A DNA stretch of 41,337 nt from positions 1 to 41,337 of IMG/VR virus record IMGVR_UViG_3300029624_000014; one strand, given 5' to 3'. Shown here piece after piece: positions 15,458 to 23,770 of this stretch. This DNA is from a virus. Numbering within the stretch: position 1 is the first letter of the stretch; every line of letters begins with the position of its first letter. The translations under genes were made by a program, and so were the position numbers. The notes beneath the pieces were generated by a model that saw only the letters and a program-made list of their open reading frames with translations, was not told the origin of the DNA and did not search any database.

Positions 15458-16714
15458 GTGGCGCTTCTACAAGACATCATCGACATTACGGTGCCGGGGC
15501 AGCAAATAAACGCCGCTCGCGAAAAGCGCGCGCAGCGCGAAGCCGCCGAAGCCGCGAGGCAGCGCGAAGCCCAAGCGTTCGAAGCTATTAGCAGCGGTGA
15601 CGTTATGGGCGCGGCTGCGTTTGACCCACGTGTTGCGTCTCAATATCAACAGGTGCAAGGCAACCGTCTAACTCAGCGTGATGCGGCCGATCAACTGCGT
15701 ACGCGAGCGCTTACACGCGCCGTACGCGCAGGCCGCGGCTTGGCGGAACGCATCGGAGACCCCCTTGCGGCGTTCGATATGGTCTCGAAAAACGCTGGGC
15801 GTCTCTTTGGAGTTTCACCCGAGGAGGCGCAGCAAGCGCGTGCGCTGGTAGAACAAGGAGGCTTCGACGCACTAGAGAACGCTCTTGTAGGCCCCCAAGA
15901 AGCAGATACCCGAGGCCGTTACATCTCAACTCGAAACGGCATTTTTGATACGCAGTCGCAGCAAATAGTGGAAGGCACTCGCCCCGCAGGGGACCCTCTT
16001 GATCGTGAGTACCGGCTAGCTCAGATTGACGCAACTGAAGCGCTGGCCGAACAGCGGCGCGCGCGTACTGGAGCGGATGCCCGCATCCCTGAAACCGCGG
16101 GCACCAAAAAACTCGACCAAGAGTTTGCTAAAGAGACCAGCGATTACCTCAGCGGCGGCGCTTCCGTCGCAGCCTCCAACGTTGCGCGCCTCGACAACGC
16201 GATTGAGCAGCTTTCTGCCCGAGACGACCTTTCCGGCCCAGCCGCAGGCGCTTTACCGATCGCCGTGCGCTCAGTTGTCAATCCTCGTTCGGCCGCGGTG
16301 CAGCAGCAAGTGCAGAACGCCATCCAAGAGAGTTTGAAAGCCACTCTTGGAGCGCAGTTTGCGCGCGTGGAAGGTGAACAGCTACTCGACAGGGCGTTTG
16401 ATCCACGCCAACAAGAACAAGAGAACATCCGCCGTGTCAGTATCGTAGCCGCTACGCTACGCGACCAGCTCGATCGTAAACAAGAAATGGTTGACTATTT
16501 CACGGCTAACGGCACCCTTCGAGGTTACGAGGGTCCGCGCCCCGACCCACAGGCGTTCAATGACTTGCTGCGCCAGTTTGAACGCGAAGACCGCAGCTTC
16601 GGCCAAGACGACGCGTCGGGAGGTGAAGGAATGCCGCAGGCGGCGGTCGAAGCCGGAGTTGACGCCGCTGACTGGCAGTACATGACGGACGAACAAAAGG
16701 CGCTGTTTGAATGA
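15458..16714 (+). CDS. DNA ejection protein, P22 gp20-like
   Basis: 418 aa (P22 gp20 is 471 aa), from GTG at 15458 after AAGGTAATC. The protein is almost entirely charged and Ala/Gln-rich helix: a basic N-terminal coiled region (ARQREAQAFEAI), then a long helical core and a disordered acidic C-terminus. There is no catalytic motif or membrane span. Size, composition and position between the gp7-like and gp16-like genes give the assignment. P22-type ejection proteins form the trans-envelope conduit. Confidence 0.7.
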   Translation: MALLQDIIDITVPGQQINAAREKRAQREAAEAARQREAQAFEAISSGDVMGAAAFDPRVASQYQQVQGNRLTQRDAADQLRTRALTRAVRAGRGLAERIGDPLAAFDMVSKNAGRLFGVSPEEAQQARALVEQGGFDALENALVGPQEADTRGRYISTRNGIFDTQSQQIVEGTRPAGDPLDREYRLAQIDATEALAEQRRARTGADARIPETAGTKKLDQEFAKETSDYLSGGASVAASNVARLDNAIEQLSARDDLSGPAAGALPIAVRSVVNPRSAAVQQQVQNAIQESLKATLGAQFARVEGEQLLDRAFDPRQQEQENIRRVSIVAATLRDQLDRKQEMVDYFTANGTLRGYEGPRPDPQAFNDLLRQFEREDRSFGQDDASGGEGMPQAAVEAGVDAADWQYMTDEQKALFE

Positions 16715-18531
16715 CGACGCAAGAGCAAAAGCGCGCGCTGGCGATTGCTCGGGCGCGTCGTCGTCGCGCAGAAGCCGAAAGTCAGCAACAAGAAGGCCCA
16801 TCACTTGGCACACGCGGGGAAGCACTGCTTCGCGGCGTTGGCACAGGCGCGCTTGGCGTCGGCGATCTCGCGGCGGGCGTAGGTTCGTCGGTCGGGAACC
16901 AGCTTCGCCCCGTTTTTGGAAAAGAGCGCCTCCCGGGCACCGGGTTCGAGCGCGAGCGTGCACGACGCGAGCAGCTACAGCAAGAAGCGCCGTTTGCTTC
17001 GGGGGCAGGTACGGTCGCCGGAGCTCTAGCTCCCGTTGCAGGGGTGGCTGGTCTTGCACAACGAGCAGGGCTTGGGTTCCGTAGCGCTCAGCCAGTATCT
17101 AATACGCTGCGAGCCGCGGCGGGAGGAGCCGCAGCGGGAGGCGTTACTGAGGCGAATTTAGGCGGCGACGCAGGCGACATCGCCAAATCGGCTGCTGTAG
17201 GGGGTGTCGCGAGCCCGGCGGCGGGGGCGGCGTTGCGCGGCGCGGGAAGTGTTGTGGGCGCAGCTCGCTCACTGGCGGATCGCAACGAGTTGACAGGCTT
17301 TCGTGCGCTAGCGCGGTCCCTGAACCGCGAAGGCATTGATGAAAACGTGCTAGCGCAGCGCTTCACTGATTTCGTAGAAAAACGCGGTCGACGCCCCAGC
17401 GTATCAGAGCTGTTGGGCAAAGAAGGCGGCGAAGCCGTGCGGGATACTGTACAGGCGGGCTCGCGAGCCAAACGCACGCTGCAACGGGCGTCGGAGCGTC
17501 GTGAAGCGCGCGCGCCGCAAGATGTCTCAGACGCTATTCGTGGTGGACGCCAAGTTGTGTCTGTCTCAAAGTTGGAAGACTTGCGGAAAGTCGCGGCTGA
17601 CGAAGCTATGGCATCCCTTGGGCCACGTACCATTCGGTTCAACCCCGAAGCCGTCGATGCTATTATTGGCAACCGAGATATCTTCAAAGCGCTTGACTTT
17701 GACGAGCAAGCGGCTTTGCGAGAAATCGCGGACAGTGGCGGCGAGCTGACGATCCGACAAGTCGAGAACGCGCGCCAAGCGCTTGCTAAACGCGCTTCGG
17801 GTCCCGGAGGAGCTCCTGCAAAGTTCCGCGCGTTCCGGGAAGCCTTGGTCGGAGACGCGACGGACCAAGTGCCTCAATATGGCACGTACTTGCAAGCCTA
17901 CGCACGTCGAAGTGAAGGTATCGGCGGCGCGGAAGAAGGCCAGCGGATCGCCAACGCAACTACAAGGGATTTCCTCCGATCTGCGGAAACTGCCTCACAG
18001 CCTCGCACTGGCGGCGCGCGGGTAGGAGCACGTGGCGCTTTGGCTGACGCAGCGCTCGAAAGCCCCGGAGCGGCGGAGCGCACGGCGCGTCGCCTAGCCG
18101 ACGACGCGGGTTTGCAACAACGCCTCTCCGCTCTTGACCCTCGCGAAGCTGCGCGGCTGCGCGATGTTGGAGAGACCGAAGTACGCGCCGTGGAAGGCGT
18201 GCGAACGGCGGCGGGAGGCCGTGCAGAGACAGCGCTTGAGGAAGGGCAAGCTAACCTTCAAAGCGCACTCGAAGGCATCGGTATCGCAGCAGGACGGGCA
18301 GGCCCCGGCTGGGTCGCTCAATTTGCAGGCAGGCTAACGCAGCGCTTTCGCGTGCCGCCGTCCGCAGCGCTTCGTCTTGCGGAGGCCGTTACCGATCCTG
18401 CGCAGGCGGAAGACGCCCTACGGATGCTTTCGCGAGCAGGCGTTGAGCCCACTGCCGTGCAGCGCATCGCGCGCGATGCGTCGCAGGCCGCAGGCCGCAC
18501 CGCAGGCCCATCAACTACACAGGAGCAATAA
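16711..18531 (+). CDS. DNA ejection protein, P22 gp16-like
   Basis: 606 aa, the same size as P22 gp16 (609 aa). The N-terminus is an Arg/Gln helix, followed by Gly/Ala-rich hydrophobic stretches (about residues 35-70, 95-125 and 130-175) that could insert in a membrane, then a long helical region rich in Arg and Ala. No muralytic motif was found. ATGA overlap joins it to the gp20-like gene. It would be the last ejection protein, needed for DNA passage across the inner membrane by analogy with P22. Confidence 0.72.
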   Translation: MTTQEQKRALAIARARRRRAEAESQQQEGPSLGTRGEALLRGVGTGALGVGDLAAGVGSSVGNQLRPVFGKERLPGTGFERERARREQLQQEAPFASGAGTVAGALAPVAGVAGLAQRAGLGFRSAQPVSNTLRAAAGGAAAGGVTEANLGGDAGDIAKSAAVGGVASPAAGAALRGAGSVVGAARSLADRNELTGFRALARSLNREGIDENVLAQRFTDFVEKRGRRPSVSELLGKEGGEAVRDTVQAGSRAKRTLQRASERREARAPQDVSDAIRGGRQVVSVSKLEDLRKVAADEAMASLGPRTIRFNPEAVDAIIGNRDIFKALDFDEQAALREIADSGGELTIRQVENARQALAKRASGPGGAPAKFRAFREALVGDATDQVPQYGTYLQAYARRSEGIGGAEEGQRIANATTRDFLRSAETASQPRTGGARVGARGALADAALESPGAAERTARRLADDAGLQQRLSALDPREAARLRDVGETEVRAVEGVRTAAGGRAETALEEGQANLQSALEGIGIAAGRAGPGWVAQFAGRLTQRFRVPPSAALRLAEAVTDPAQAEDALRMLSRAGVEPTAVQRIARDASQAAGRTAGPSTTQEQ

Positions 18532-18762
18532 GTGGCCACGTTTTCGGACAACCTCGAACAATCACACCCGGAAGCGGTGACTTATAGCGGCTCAACGATC
18601 GCTGTCGTATCAGGGCTTTCCCTAGCGCAGTGGGGCGTGGTAGTTGGTATAGCGACGGCGCTGCTGGGCCTCACTGTGCAAATCTATCTTGGGTTCCGCC
18701 GTGAACGACGGGAACGGGAGTTGCACAAGCTCAGGCTCGCTGCGCTGAAACGAGACAAGTAG
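18532..18762 (+). CDS. Single-span holin, HP1 holin-like
   Basis: 76 aa from GTG at 18532 (AGGAGCAATAA upstream). A short polar N-terminus with the motif VTYSGSTIAVVSGLSLAQWG leads into one hydrophobic segment (about residues 33-54), then a strongly basic tail (FRRERRERELHK). This layout is that of the HP1-type small phage holins. It would time lysis by opening or depolarising the inner membrane. The endolysin is 3 kb downstream, so the lysis genes are not contiguous. Confidence 0.75.
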   Translation: MATFSDNLEQSHPEAVTYSGSTIAVVSGLSLAQWGVVVGIATALLGLTVQIYLGFRRERRERELHKLRLAALKRDK

Positions 18763-18775
18763 CACAGGAGAGAGT

Positions 18776-19021
18776 ATGGCCGTTAAGAACCGCCCGATGC
18801 GTATGACACGGGCGTATGTGGAAGGGTATGTCGAAGGCCGGACAAATCCCGCCACGCACGTTGAAGCCCCTTACGCTCGAACGCAGGAAGTAAATGACTT
18901 TGCTCGCGGATTACACCGGGGCCGGGTCTTACGAGCATTCTTCAGTCAAACTAAAACAGGCAACGTCGAGATTGATAAGGACGTGCTGGCTCTGCGCCGC
19001 GAACGAGGAGAGAAAATCTAA
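18776..19021 (+). CDS. Hypothetical protein, 81 aa
   Basis: Not recognised. CACAGGAGAGAGT precedes the ATG. A basic soluble protein beginning with repeated RMTRAYVEGYVEGRTNP, where YVEGRTNP and the later FARGLHRGR may form two short helices. Its TAA shares a base with the next ATG (TAATG), so it is coupled to the HTH-metallophosphoesterase gene and may work with it. Confidence 0.65.
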   Translation: MAVKNRPMRMTRAYVEGYVEGRTNPATHVEAPYARTQEVNDFARGLHRGRVLRAFFSQTKTGNVEIDKDVLALRRERGEKI

Positions 19022-20625
19022 TGGCCACTTCAAAAAATATCCCAGACGAGCAAGTGCTTGCAGCATGGGACAATGCTAGCGGCAACGCTGCGGAAGCGTG
19101 CAGAAAGCTGGGGATAAGTCGAGGCAGCCTCTACCCTCGGTTGAAAAAGCTCGGCATTAAGACGGACAAAACCTCGCTGCTTGGCCAGCTAGGAGGTATC
19201 AGCACTGTCAAAATGCCACGCCCAGAAGGCGACGAAGTCAAGCGCTACATCATCACCTCGGCGCAGAATAACACAAAAGTCAACGCAGTGTTCTGGGAGC
19301 GCCTGCTCGACTTAGCGTCTTTCTACGACGCGTCTGTGATGGTCTGTCCGTTTACTTACTCGCCGCAATCATCGCGGACGGAAGTCGACAGCCCATGGTA
19401 CGACCCCGAGGTGCAAGAATTTCTAGTCACTGAGCGCACGCAGCTTGCCCCCGGCCTCATCTTGTGCGCAGAGATTACGCGCACGCTTCCGACCGCAGCC
19501 CGCCCGCTCAGTGGATATGAGGCGTACACGGGCCGCGCGTCAGGCATCTTCCCCCACCCAAAGATCGCCATGGAGCCCATCCCGTCGATGAAGAACGAGG
19601 CGACAAAATTCAACTACACTACAGGATGCGTAACCCGACACAACTACTCTCGCACCAAAGCCGGTTTCAAAGGGGAGTTCCACCACGCCTACGGCGCGTT
19701 GATTGTGGAAGTGACCGCTAACGGGTGGTGGGTGAGACAACTCAACGCTGACAAACAAAACCGCATCTACGACCTCGATGTCTGCATTGACGAAGAAGGT
19801 GTCACGTACGGGGTTCCTGTCGAAGCGCTTATATTTGGGGACTTCCACGCGGCGGAAATCGACCCAGAAGTGCTGCGCGCAACGTGGGGCGATAACGCGC
19901 TTGTTGATTTTCTTCAACCTTCGCAGGCTATCTATCACGACTTTTTCGATATGCGGTCTCGTCCGTGGCAAGACGAAGCGTCGTTCCACCGACAGTTCCA
20001 TAAGCACGTACATGGGCAAGAAAGCGTTCGGGATGAACTCGAAGAAGCGCGGCGTATATTTCTGCAAAAAGTCTGGCGCGAAGGTTGCAAGCATGTTTTT
20101 GTACGAAGCAACCACGACATTAAGTTGGAGAAGTGGCTTGATACAGCAGATTATCGACGCGATCCGGTTAACGCGGAGTTTTTCCTTGAAGCGCAGCTCG
20201 AAAAGGTTAGAGCGATTGCTTCAAAAAACGACCGCTTCAACGTCTTCGAATGGTATATGCGCCGTGACGGGCTCCCCGGCGACATCATATTTCTCCAAGA
20301 AGATGAGAGCTACATCATCTGCCAAAACCGAGGAGGAGGCATCGAGTGTGGTCAGCACGGTCACTTGGGTCCGAACGGGGCCAAAGGTACCCCGCGCGGT
20401 CTTGCAAAAATGGCTCGAAAGCAGTTTATTGGAGACAAGCATAGTCCATGTATTGTTGACGGACTATACGTCGTCGGTACATGCACAGGTAGGAACGTTG
20501 CCTACACGAGAGGGCCTTCTAGCTGGTCGCCGACACATGGAGTTGCTTACGAAAATGGTAAGCGAGCACTACTGACTATGTGGAAAGGTCGTTTCTTTGC
20601 TCCGCGAGAAGGGTTAACGCCGTGA
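19021..20625 (+). CDS. HTH plus metallophosphoesterase protein (T5 A1-like architecture)
   Basis: 534 aa. Residues 1-46 hold a Fis-type helix-turn-helix (GNAAEACRKLGISRGSLYPRL). The C-terminal half shows calcineurin-type metal ligands in order: GDFH (273-276), HDFFD (306-310), SNHD (363-366, for GNHD) and QHGH (445-448). Residues 65-260 form an additional domain. Phage T5 pre-early protein A1, needed for host DNA destruction, also has a metallophosphatase fold; that analogy is inferred, not tested. Binding DNA via the HTH and cutting phosphodiesters is the simplest hypothesis. It lies between lysis genes and may be expressed late. Confidence 0.75.
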   Translation: MATSKNIPDEQVLAAWDNASGNAAEACRKLGISRGSLYPRLKKLGIKTDKTSLLGQLGGISTVKMPRPEGDEVKRYIITSAQNNTKVNAVFWERLLDLASFYDASVMVCPFTYSPQSSRTEVDSPWYDPEVQEFLVTERTQLAPGLILCAEITRTLPTAARPLSGYEAYTGRASGIFPHPKIAMEPIPSMKNEATKFNYTTGCVTRHNYSRTKAGFKGEFHHAYGALIVEVTANGWWVRQLNADKQNRIYDLDVCIDEEGVTYGVPVEALIFGDFHAAEIDPEVLRATWGDNALVDFLQPSQAIYHDFFDMRSRPWQDEASFHRQFHKHVHGQESVRDELEEARRIFLQKVWREGCKHVFVRSNHDIKLEKWLDTADYRRDPVNAEFFLEAQLEKVRAIASKNDRFNVFEWYMRRDGLPGDIIFLQEDESYIICQNRGGGIECGQHGHLGPNGAKGTPRGLAKMARKQFIGDKHSPCIVDGLYVVGTCTGRNVAYTRGPSSWSPTHGVAYENGKRALLTMWKGRFFAPREGLTP

Positions 20626-20879
20626 TCTTTACGCTAACTTTCGTTGCCTCGTTCGTTTTCATCTTCTTAAGAGCGTTCCAGCAACGGAATGTGGCGTTCG
20701 ACCACGAGTGGATAGTCCTGCCTACGGCTTTGGTGATGGCGTTTGCCGAGGTATACGTCGTCGCTAACATTGCCGTCAAAGGATACTCTATACCGCTGGT
20801 GTTGACTGTCGGGGCAGGGAGCGGCTTCGGCACGCTAGCGGCTATGTGGTCGCACAAGAAGGTGTTCAGGAGGCGTTGA
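20622..20879 (+). CDS. Small membrane protein, 85 aa
   Basis: GTG at 20622 overlaps the previous TGA (GTGA), and AGAAGG lies upstream. Three hydrophobic segments are visible: about residues 1-15, 29-48 and 52-73, followed by a basic end (KKVFRRR). No family recognised. A second holin, antiholin or membrane accessory is possible given the lysis genes on both sides. The next gene begins on its last base. Confidence 0.6.
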   Translation: MIFTLTFVASFVFIFLRAFQQRNVAFDHEWIVLPTALVMAFAEVYVVANIAVKGYSIPLVLTVGAGSGFGTLAAMWSHKKVFRRR

Positions 20880-21013
20880 TGCCACTTAAAAAAGGCAAAT
20901 CCAAGAAAGTCATATCGTCTAACATCCGCAAAGAGATGAAAGCAGGAAAGCCTCAAAAGCAGGCGGTCGCCATTGCGCTGAACAAAGCAGGAAAAAGCAG
21001 GAGAAAGAAATGA
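20879..21013 (+). CDS. Small basic protein, 44 aa (DUF6496-like)
   Basis: ATG shares an A with the preceding TGA (TGATG). The sequence [16 protein letters not shown], then [17 protein letters not shown], matches a short basic family widespread in phages and annotated DUF6496 or as a hypothetical protein. Its function is unknown; a charged N-terminus with one helix suggests nucleic acid contact. It overlaps the next gene by ATGA. Confidence 0.7.
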   Translation: MPLKKGKSKKVISSNIRKEMKAGKPQKQAVAIALNKAGKSRRKK

Positions 21014-21675
21014 CGCGCGCTGAGAACTTTTTTTATGAAGGCCACTTTGACCGTTGCGAAGGGGTGAAGCCACGCACAAAGTTTGTTTATCACTGGGATG
21101 AACAAAACTATCGCTTGGGGTATGGCAGTGCCAGTGAAATTCCATCTTTAAGCCACCCGGTAGGGGACATTGACAGCGACGAACGCGGCTCAGGCGCACG
21201 CGCCATCGGAGGCAAACCAAAGCTCGAATACGTACCCCTTACCGTGCTCCTTTCTGTTGCGCTTCGCCGCCATCTGTTACCGGAAGTCGACTTGCAAACA
21301 ATGGAGTTCCTCGCCGACTTCGAGGCGCGCGACGACCTCCACGGAGCGTCAAAGGCGCTTGAACGGCTGTGGGAAACGCACGGTATTGAGAGCACGTGCG
21401 CGCAGTTTGATTTCGGAGCCAAGAAGTACAAGGCGTGGAACTGGGCGAAGGGCATGAAGTGGTCCGTTCCCCTTGCATGCATCAAACGGCATTTGTGGGC
21501 GCTACTAAACGGCGAAGACATCGACCCAGAGAGTGGAGTAAGCCACTGGGGAGCGATAGGCTGCAATCTAGTCATGCTCGCGCACTTCGCCACGTTCTAC
21601 CCCGAAGGTGACGACCGCCCGCCCGCCTCGATGTTTGCGGTTGACACTCCGGCGGCCGAAGCCGACAACAGCTAG
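21010..21675 (+). CDS. dATP/dGTP diphosphohydrolase-like (MazG-related all-alpha NTPase)
   Basis: 221 aa. The core block [17 protein letters not shown] followed by [22 protein letters not shown] and [10 protein letters not shown] is the signature of the phage dATP/dGTP diphosphohydrolase family (DUF5664 type), related to MazZ of cyanophage S-2L. An N-terminal region contains the [11 protein letters not shown] motif also common in this family. It would hydrolyse purine dNTPs to monophosphates and so alter pools. No PurZ- or DatZ-like gene was seen, so it does not by itself indicate a 2-aminoadenine genome. Confidence 0.75.
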   Translation: MTRAENFFYEGHFDRCEGVKPRTKFVYHWDEQNYRLGYGSASEIPSLSHPVGDIDSDERGSGARAIGGKPKLEYVPLTVLLSVALRRHLLPEVDLQTMEFLADFEARDDLHGASKALERLWETHGIESTCAQFDFGAKKYKAWNWAKGMKWSVPLACIKRHLWALLNGEDIDPESGVSHWGAIGCNLVMLAHFATFYPEGDDRPPASMFAVDTPAAEADNS

Positions 21676-21698
21676 CCCAGCAGCTACAGGAGGAGCCC

Positions 21699-21824
21699 AT
21701 GCTCACCACGTTCGTTCTAGGTGCCATTACTGGCGGCGCTGTGATCTTCCTTTTCCCCGGCCTCGGCACAGGCGGTAGCGCAATCTATCGCGCTGTCCGC
21801 GACTTTGTTGAGCGCACGTTCTAA
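21699..21824 (+). CDS. Small membrane peptide, 41 aa
   Basis: ATG at 21699 with ACAGGAGGAGCCC upstream, one of the strongest ribosome binding sites in the window. One hydrophobic segment (TTFVLGAITGGAVIFLF) and a charged C-terminus (RAVRDFVERTF). A terminator follows directly. Not recognised; lysis-related function is possible from its place before the endolysin. Confidence 0.65.
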   Translation: MLTTFVLGAITGGAVIFLFPGLGTGGSAIYRAVRDFVERTF

Positions 21825-21830
21825 GCACAA

Positions 21831-21868
21831 AGCCCATCGCATACGCGACTATGCGATGGGCTCTTTTT
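21831..21868 (+). terminator. Rho-independent terminator before the endolysin
   Basis: AGCCCATCGCATA (21831-21843) pairs perfectly with TATGCGATGGGCT (21850-21862) around six bases, followed by CTTTTT. The 13-bp stem lies between the small membrane peptide and the endolysin ribosome binding site, so it would attenuate endolysin and sulfotransferase expression. Confidence 0.92.
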
Positions 21869-21880
21869 CATGGAGGACGC

Positions 21881-22381
21881 ATGACCTATCCCGGCAACCC
21901 GCACCAGCTCGGGGAAGACGGTCTCCGTCTTCTTAAAGACTTCGAAGGTCTTGTGCTCTACACCTACGACGACTTCGACCCGAAGCCGACTAAGACTTTC
22001 ATACAACAACCCGAAGACGCGGTGTGGGGCGGCACTTTGACCATCGGTCACGGCCACACAGGCCCGGACGTCGTCCCCGGATTGCGGATCAACGAGCGTA
22101 CCGCCGCCGCTTACTTGCGCGCCGACGTAGGACAAGCGGAGCTGGCGGTATATGGGGGACTGCGCGTCAAAGTGCGCCAAACGCAGTTCGACGCGCTTGT
22201 GTGTTTCACCTACAACGTAGGGGCGGCTAACTGGCGCGCGTCGACGCTCCGTCGGAAGTTGAACGACGGAGACGACTACGGAGCCGCTCAAGAGTTTGAG
22301 CGCTGGGTCTTTTCCAAAGGTAAGCGTCTCAAAGGGCTAGAGCGCCGTAGAGCGGCTGAGAAGGAGCTGTTCCTCCGGTGA
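21881..22381 (+). CDS. Endolysin, T4/P22-type lysozyme (GH24)
   Basis: 166 aa from ATG at 21881 (TGGAGGACGC upstream); an in-frame ATG at 21851 lies inside the terminator hairpin and is rejected. The GH24 pattern is clear: catalytic Glu22 in LLKDFEGL, Asp31 in TYDDF, Thr54 in TLTIGHGHTG, then FDALVCFTYNVGA and RRAAEKELF at the end. A loop of about 15 residues separates Asp31 from the TIGHGHTG strand, longer than usual. No signal peptide or SAR segment is visible, so export would rely on the holin. It cleaves peptidoglycan glycan strands. Confidence 0.92.
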   Translation: MTYPGNPHQLGEDGLRLLKDFEGLVLYTYDDFDPKPTKTFIQQPEDAVWGGTLTIGHGHTGPDVVPGLRINERTAAAYLRADVGQAELAVYGGLRVKVRQTQFDALVCFTYNVGAANWRASTLRRKLNDGDDYGAAQEFERWVFSKGKRLKGLERRRAAEKELFLR

Positions 22382-22944
22382 GTTTCTTCCTCCTCAAGCC
22401 TGAGAACGTTGTCCACATCCACATATCGAAGACAGGAGGCTCAACCCTTCGTCTCGGCGTGTGGGGGAAAGAGAACTACGAAGGGCCGGCCTTTGGTGGA
22501 ATGCCGGGGGCCTGGGCTCCGCGGTATAAGTTCGCGTTCGTTCGGCATCCTATGGAGCGTTTCTACTCCGCGTATCGCGACTTTTCACAGATACGTAACT
22601 ACCAAGGAACCGTTGAAGATTTTGCGCGGGTCACTCTGAGAGCAGCCCCAGAAGGCCCGTGGGTACGTGTTTGCAGCGGCATAAGTGACCACAACATCCA
22701 ACACCACACGGCTCCTCAGACGTGGCCAGAGCACGGCTTACAGCACGCCAACTTCATAGGCCGCTATGAGCAATACACGCGCGACGTAGTACGCTTGTTC
22801 AAGCACATTGGCAGGCCTGCGCCGGCGTCTCTACCCCGTCTTCGTGAAACGGAGCCCGCCCCGCTGCGCATGGATCGCGGTCTGTTTCGCGAACTCAAGG
22901 AGTTCTATCGCAAAGACTACAAGGAGCTGGGTTACGATGATTGA
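22378..22944 (+). CDS. Sulfotransferase-family protein
   Basis: 188 aa from GTG overlapping the endolysin stop (GTGA). Two PAPS-binding motifs are present: HISKTGGST (15-23) for the 5'-phosphosulfate loop, and FVRHPMERFYSAY (54-66) with Arg56 and Ser64 for the 3'-phosphate. This fits Sulfotransfer_2-type carbohydrate sulfotransferases, though shorter than most. It would move sulfate from PAPS to a sugar hydroxyl. Glycosyltransferases and a methyltransferase lie across the convergence point, suggesting a glycan-modification cluster. Its end overlaps the oppositely transcribed Rz1-like gene. Confidence 0.82.
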   Translation: MSFFLLKPENVVHIHISKTGGSTLRLGVWGKENYEGPAFGGMPGAWAPRYKFAFVRHPMERFYSAYRDFSQIRNYQGTVEDFARVTLRAAPEGPWVRVCSGISDHNIQHHTAPQTWPEHGLQHANFIGRYEQYTRDVVRLFKHIGRPAPASLPRLRETEPAPLRMDRGLFRELKEFYRKDYKELGYDD

Positions 22945-23225
22945 AGGGAGTGATAAAACTCGCGGTATGACTGAGAGCAGCGAAGCGCTCGTAGCTCAGA
23001 TTTACGCAGAGTTGCCATTAGATCGGCTGTCTGGGCGCGACTTAGCGGTCCTGTCGGGATTGGTGATGGCTGCTGCTGAGCGCAAGCTAGCAGCGGAGAG
23101 GGCAGCTCGGGCAGCTTCGGCTCACTGAATAGCGCGCAGCCGCTCAACGACATCGCCGCTAAGACACAAGTCATTAGCGCCGGGCTCTTGTTTTGCCGCT
23201 TCTCTGATAGCTTCCGCTCGATCAT
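22932..23225 (-). CDS. Rz1: o-spanin lipoprotein, Rz1-like
   Basis: 97 aa from ATG at 23225, which has AAGGAAAAC upstream; ATG at 23174 is an alternative. A signal sequence ends in the lipobox LSGC, followed by a Pro-rich stretch (PKLPELPSPLLAC ... PSPIPTGPLS) and a C-terminus with Leu/Arg and Cys (LRALRCSQSY), as in P2 LysC/Rz1-type proteins. It starts inside the Rz-like gene in another frame, the classical arrangement. It would be the outer membrane partner that fuses membranes at lysis. Unusually it is on the strand opposite to the endolysin. Confidence 0.8.
   Translation of the reverse strand: MIERKLSEKRQNKSPALMTCVLAAMSLSGCALFSEPKLPELPSPLLACAQQQPSPIPTGPLSRAQTADLMATLRKSELRALRCSQSYREFYHSLQSS
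22937..23128 (+). CDS. Possible 63-aa protein antisense to Rz1
   Basis: ATG at 22937 overlaps the sulfotransferase stop by eight bases, a typical operon junction, and the product (IYAELPLDRLSGRDLAVLSGLVMAAAERKLAAE) looks like a plausible helical protein. It lies almost wholly antisense to the Rz1-like gene, whose features are stronger. Either both strands code here or this frame is a shadow. Confidence 0.35.
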   Translation: MIEGSDKTRGMTESSEALVAQIYAELPLDRLSGRDLAVLSGLVMAAAERKLAAERAARAASAH

Positions 23226-23430
23226 TGTTTTCCTTGTCCGTCTGCGCGTCGGCGACGCCTCGCTCGTATGCACGGGCGGTTGCTGCGCCGGTCTTTTCCG
23301 CGTATTCCGCCTGTGCTTGGGCTGCGGACAGCTTGCACCGCGTAGTTGCATCTTGGCGACCTTTGACATACGCGCCGACGACGATAAGCAGCGCCGCGGC
23401 GATGGGCCAAAAACGCGTCAACGCAGCCAT
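23122..23430 (-). CDS. Rz: i-spanin, Rz-like
   Basis: 102 aa. An N-terminal membrane anchor (about residues 7-22, FWPIAAALLIVVGAYV) is followed by a charged helical periplasmic domain (GRQDATTRCKL ... AQAQAEYAEKTGAATARAYERGVADAQ) and a short C-terminal tail. This is the layout of inner-membrane spanins. The Rz1-like lipoprotein gene starts within it in a different frame. The start overlaps the upstream stop as TAATG. Together they would disrupt the outer membrane after the endolysin acts. Confidence 0.82.
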   Translation of the reverse strand: MAALTRFWPIAAALLIVVGAYVKGRQDATTRCKLSAAQAQAEYAEKTGAATARAYERGVADAQTDKENNDRAEAIREAAKQEPGANDLCLSGDVVERLRAIQ

Positions 23431-23624
23431 TAGCGATCAGTCCACTCAGGCTCGACGCAGGCGGTTGAGAACTGAAGGTGTGGTCCCATATTTGCCGTCG
23501 CGCGTTGGTGAAAGTATTTTTCGAATTTCTGACACTGCTCAGTGTCGTCGAAAGGGCGGATTATAATCTGTTGCTCGTTCGCAAACACGTCTACAAGCAC
23601 GGCGAGGAACAAGGCTTCAATCAT
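23430..23624 (-). CDS. Small protein with hydrophobic N-terminus, 64 aa
   Basis: ATG at 23624 with CTAGGAGGCTAGAT upstream, a strong ribosome binding site. A hydrophobic N-terminus (IEALFLAVLVDVFA) could be a signal or anchor; the rest is soluble with two Cys. It overlaps the Rz-like start and probably belongs to the lysis end of the operon. Not recognised. Confidence 0.6.
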   Translation of the reverse strand: MIEALFLAVLVDVFANEQQIIIRPFDDTEQCQKFEKYFHQRATANMGPHLQFSTACVEPEWTDR

Positions 23625-23626
23625 AT

Positions 23627-23770
23627 CTAGCCTCCTAGTCCGGTAAACGACGCAATTATAGCAAATGCACCAAGAAGAACGGCTCCCGCAGCGTCAGGGT
23701 TAGTGAGCCCGATGTACGCCACCAGCACAACTGCAAGGCCAAAAACGATAATACGTGCACGCTTTTTCAA
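23627..23770 (-). CDS. Small membrane protein, 47 aa
   Basis: TTG at 23770 follows AAGGTGATCTT. A basic N-terminus (KKRAR) is followed by two hydrophobic segments (IIVFGLAVVLVAYIGL and AGAVLLGAFAIIASF) with a short NPD turn. Two spans in 47 residues resemble small class II holins, and the next genes downstream include the spanins, so a second holin is possible. The non-ATG start lowers certainty. Confidence 0.55.
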   Translation of the reverse strand: MKKRARIIVFGLAVVLVAYIGLTNPDAAGAVLLGAFAIIASFTGLGG

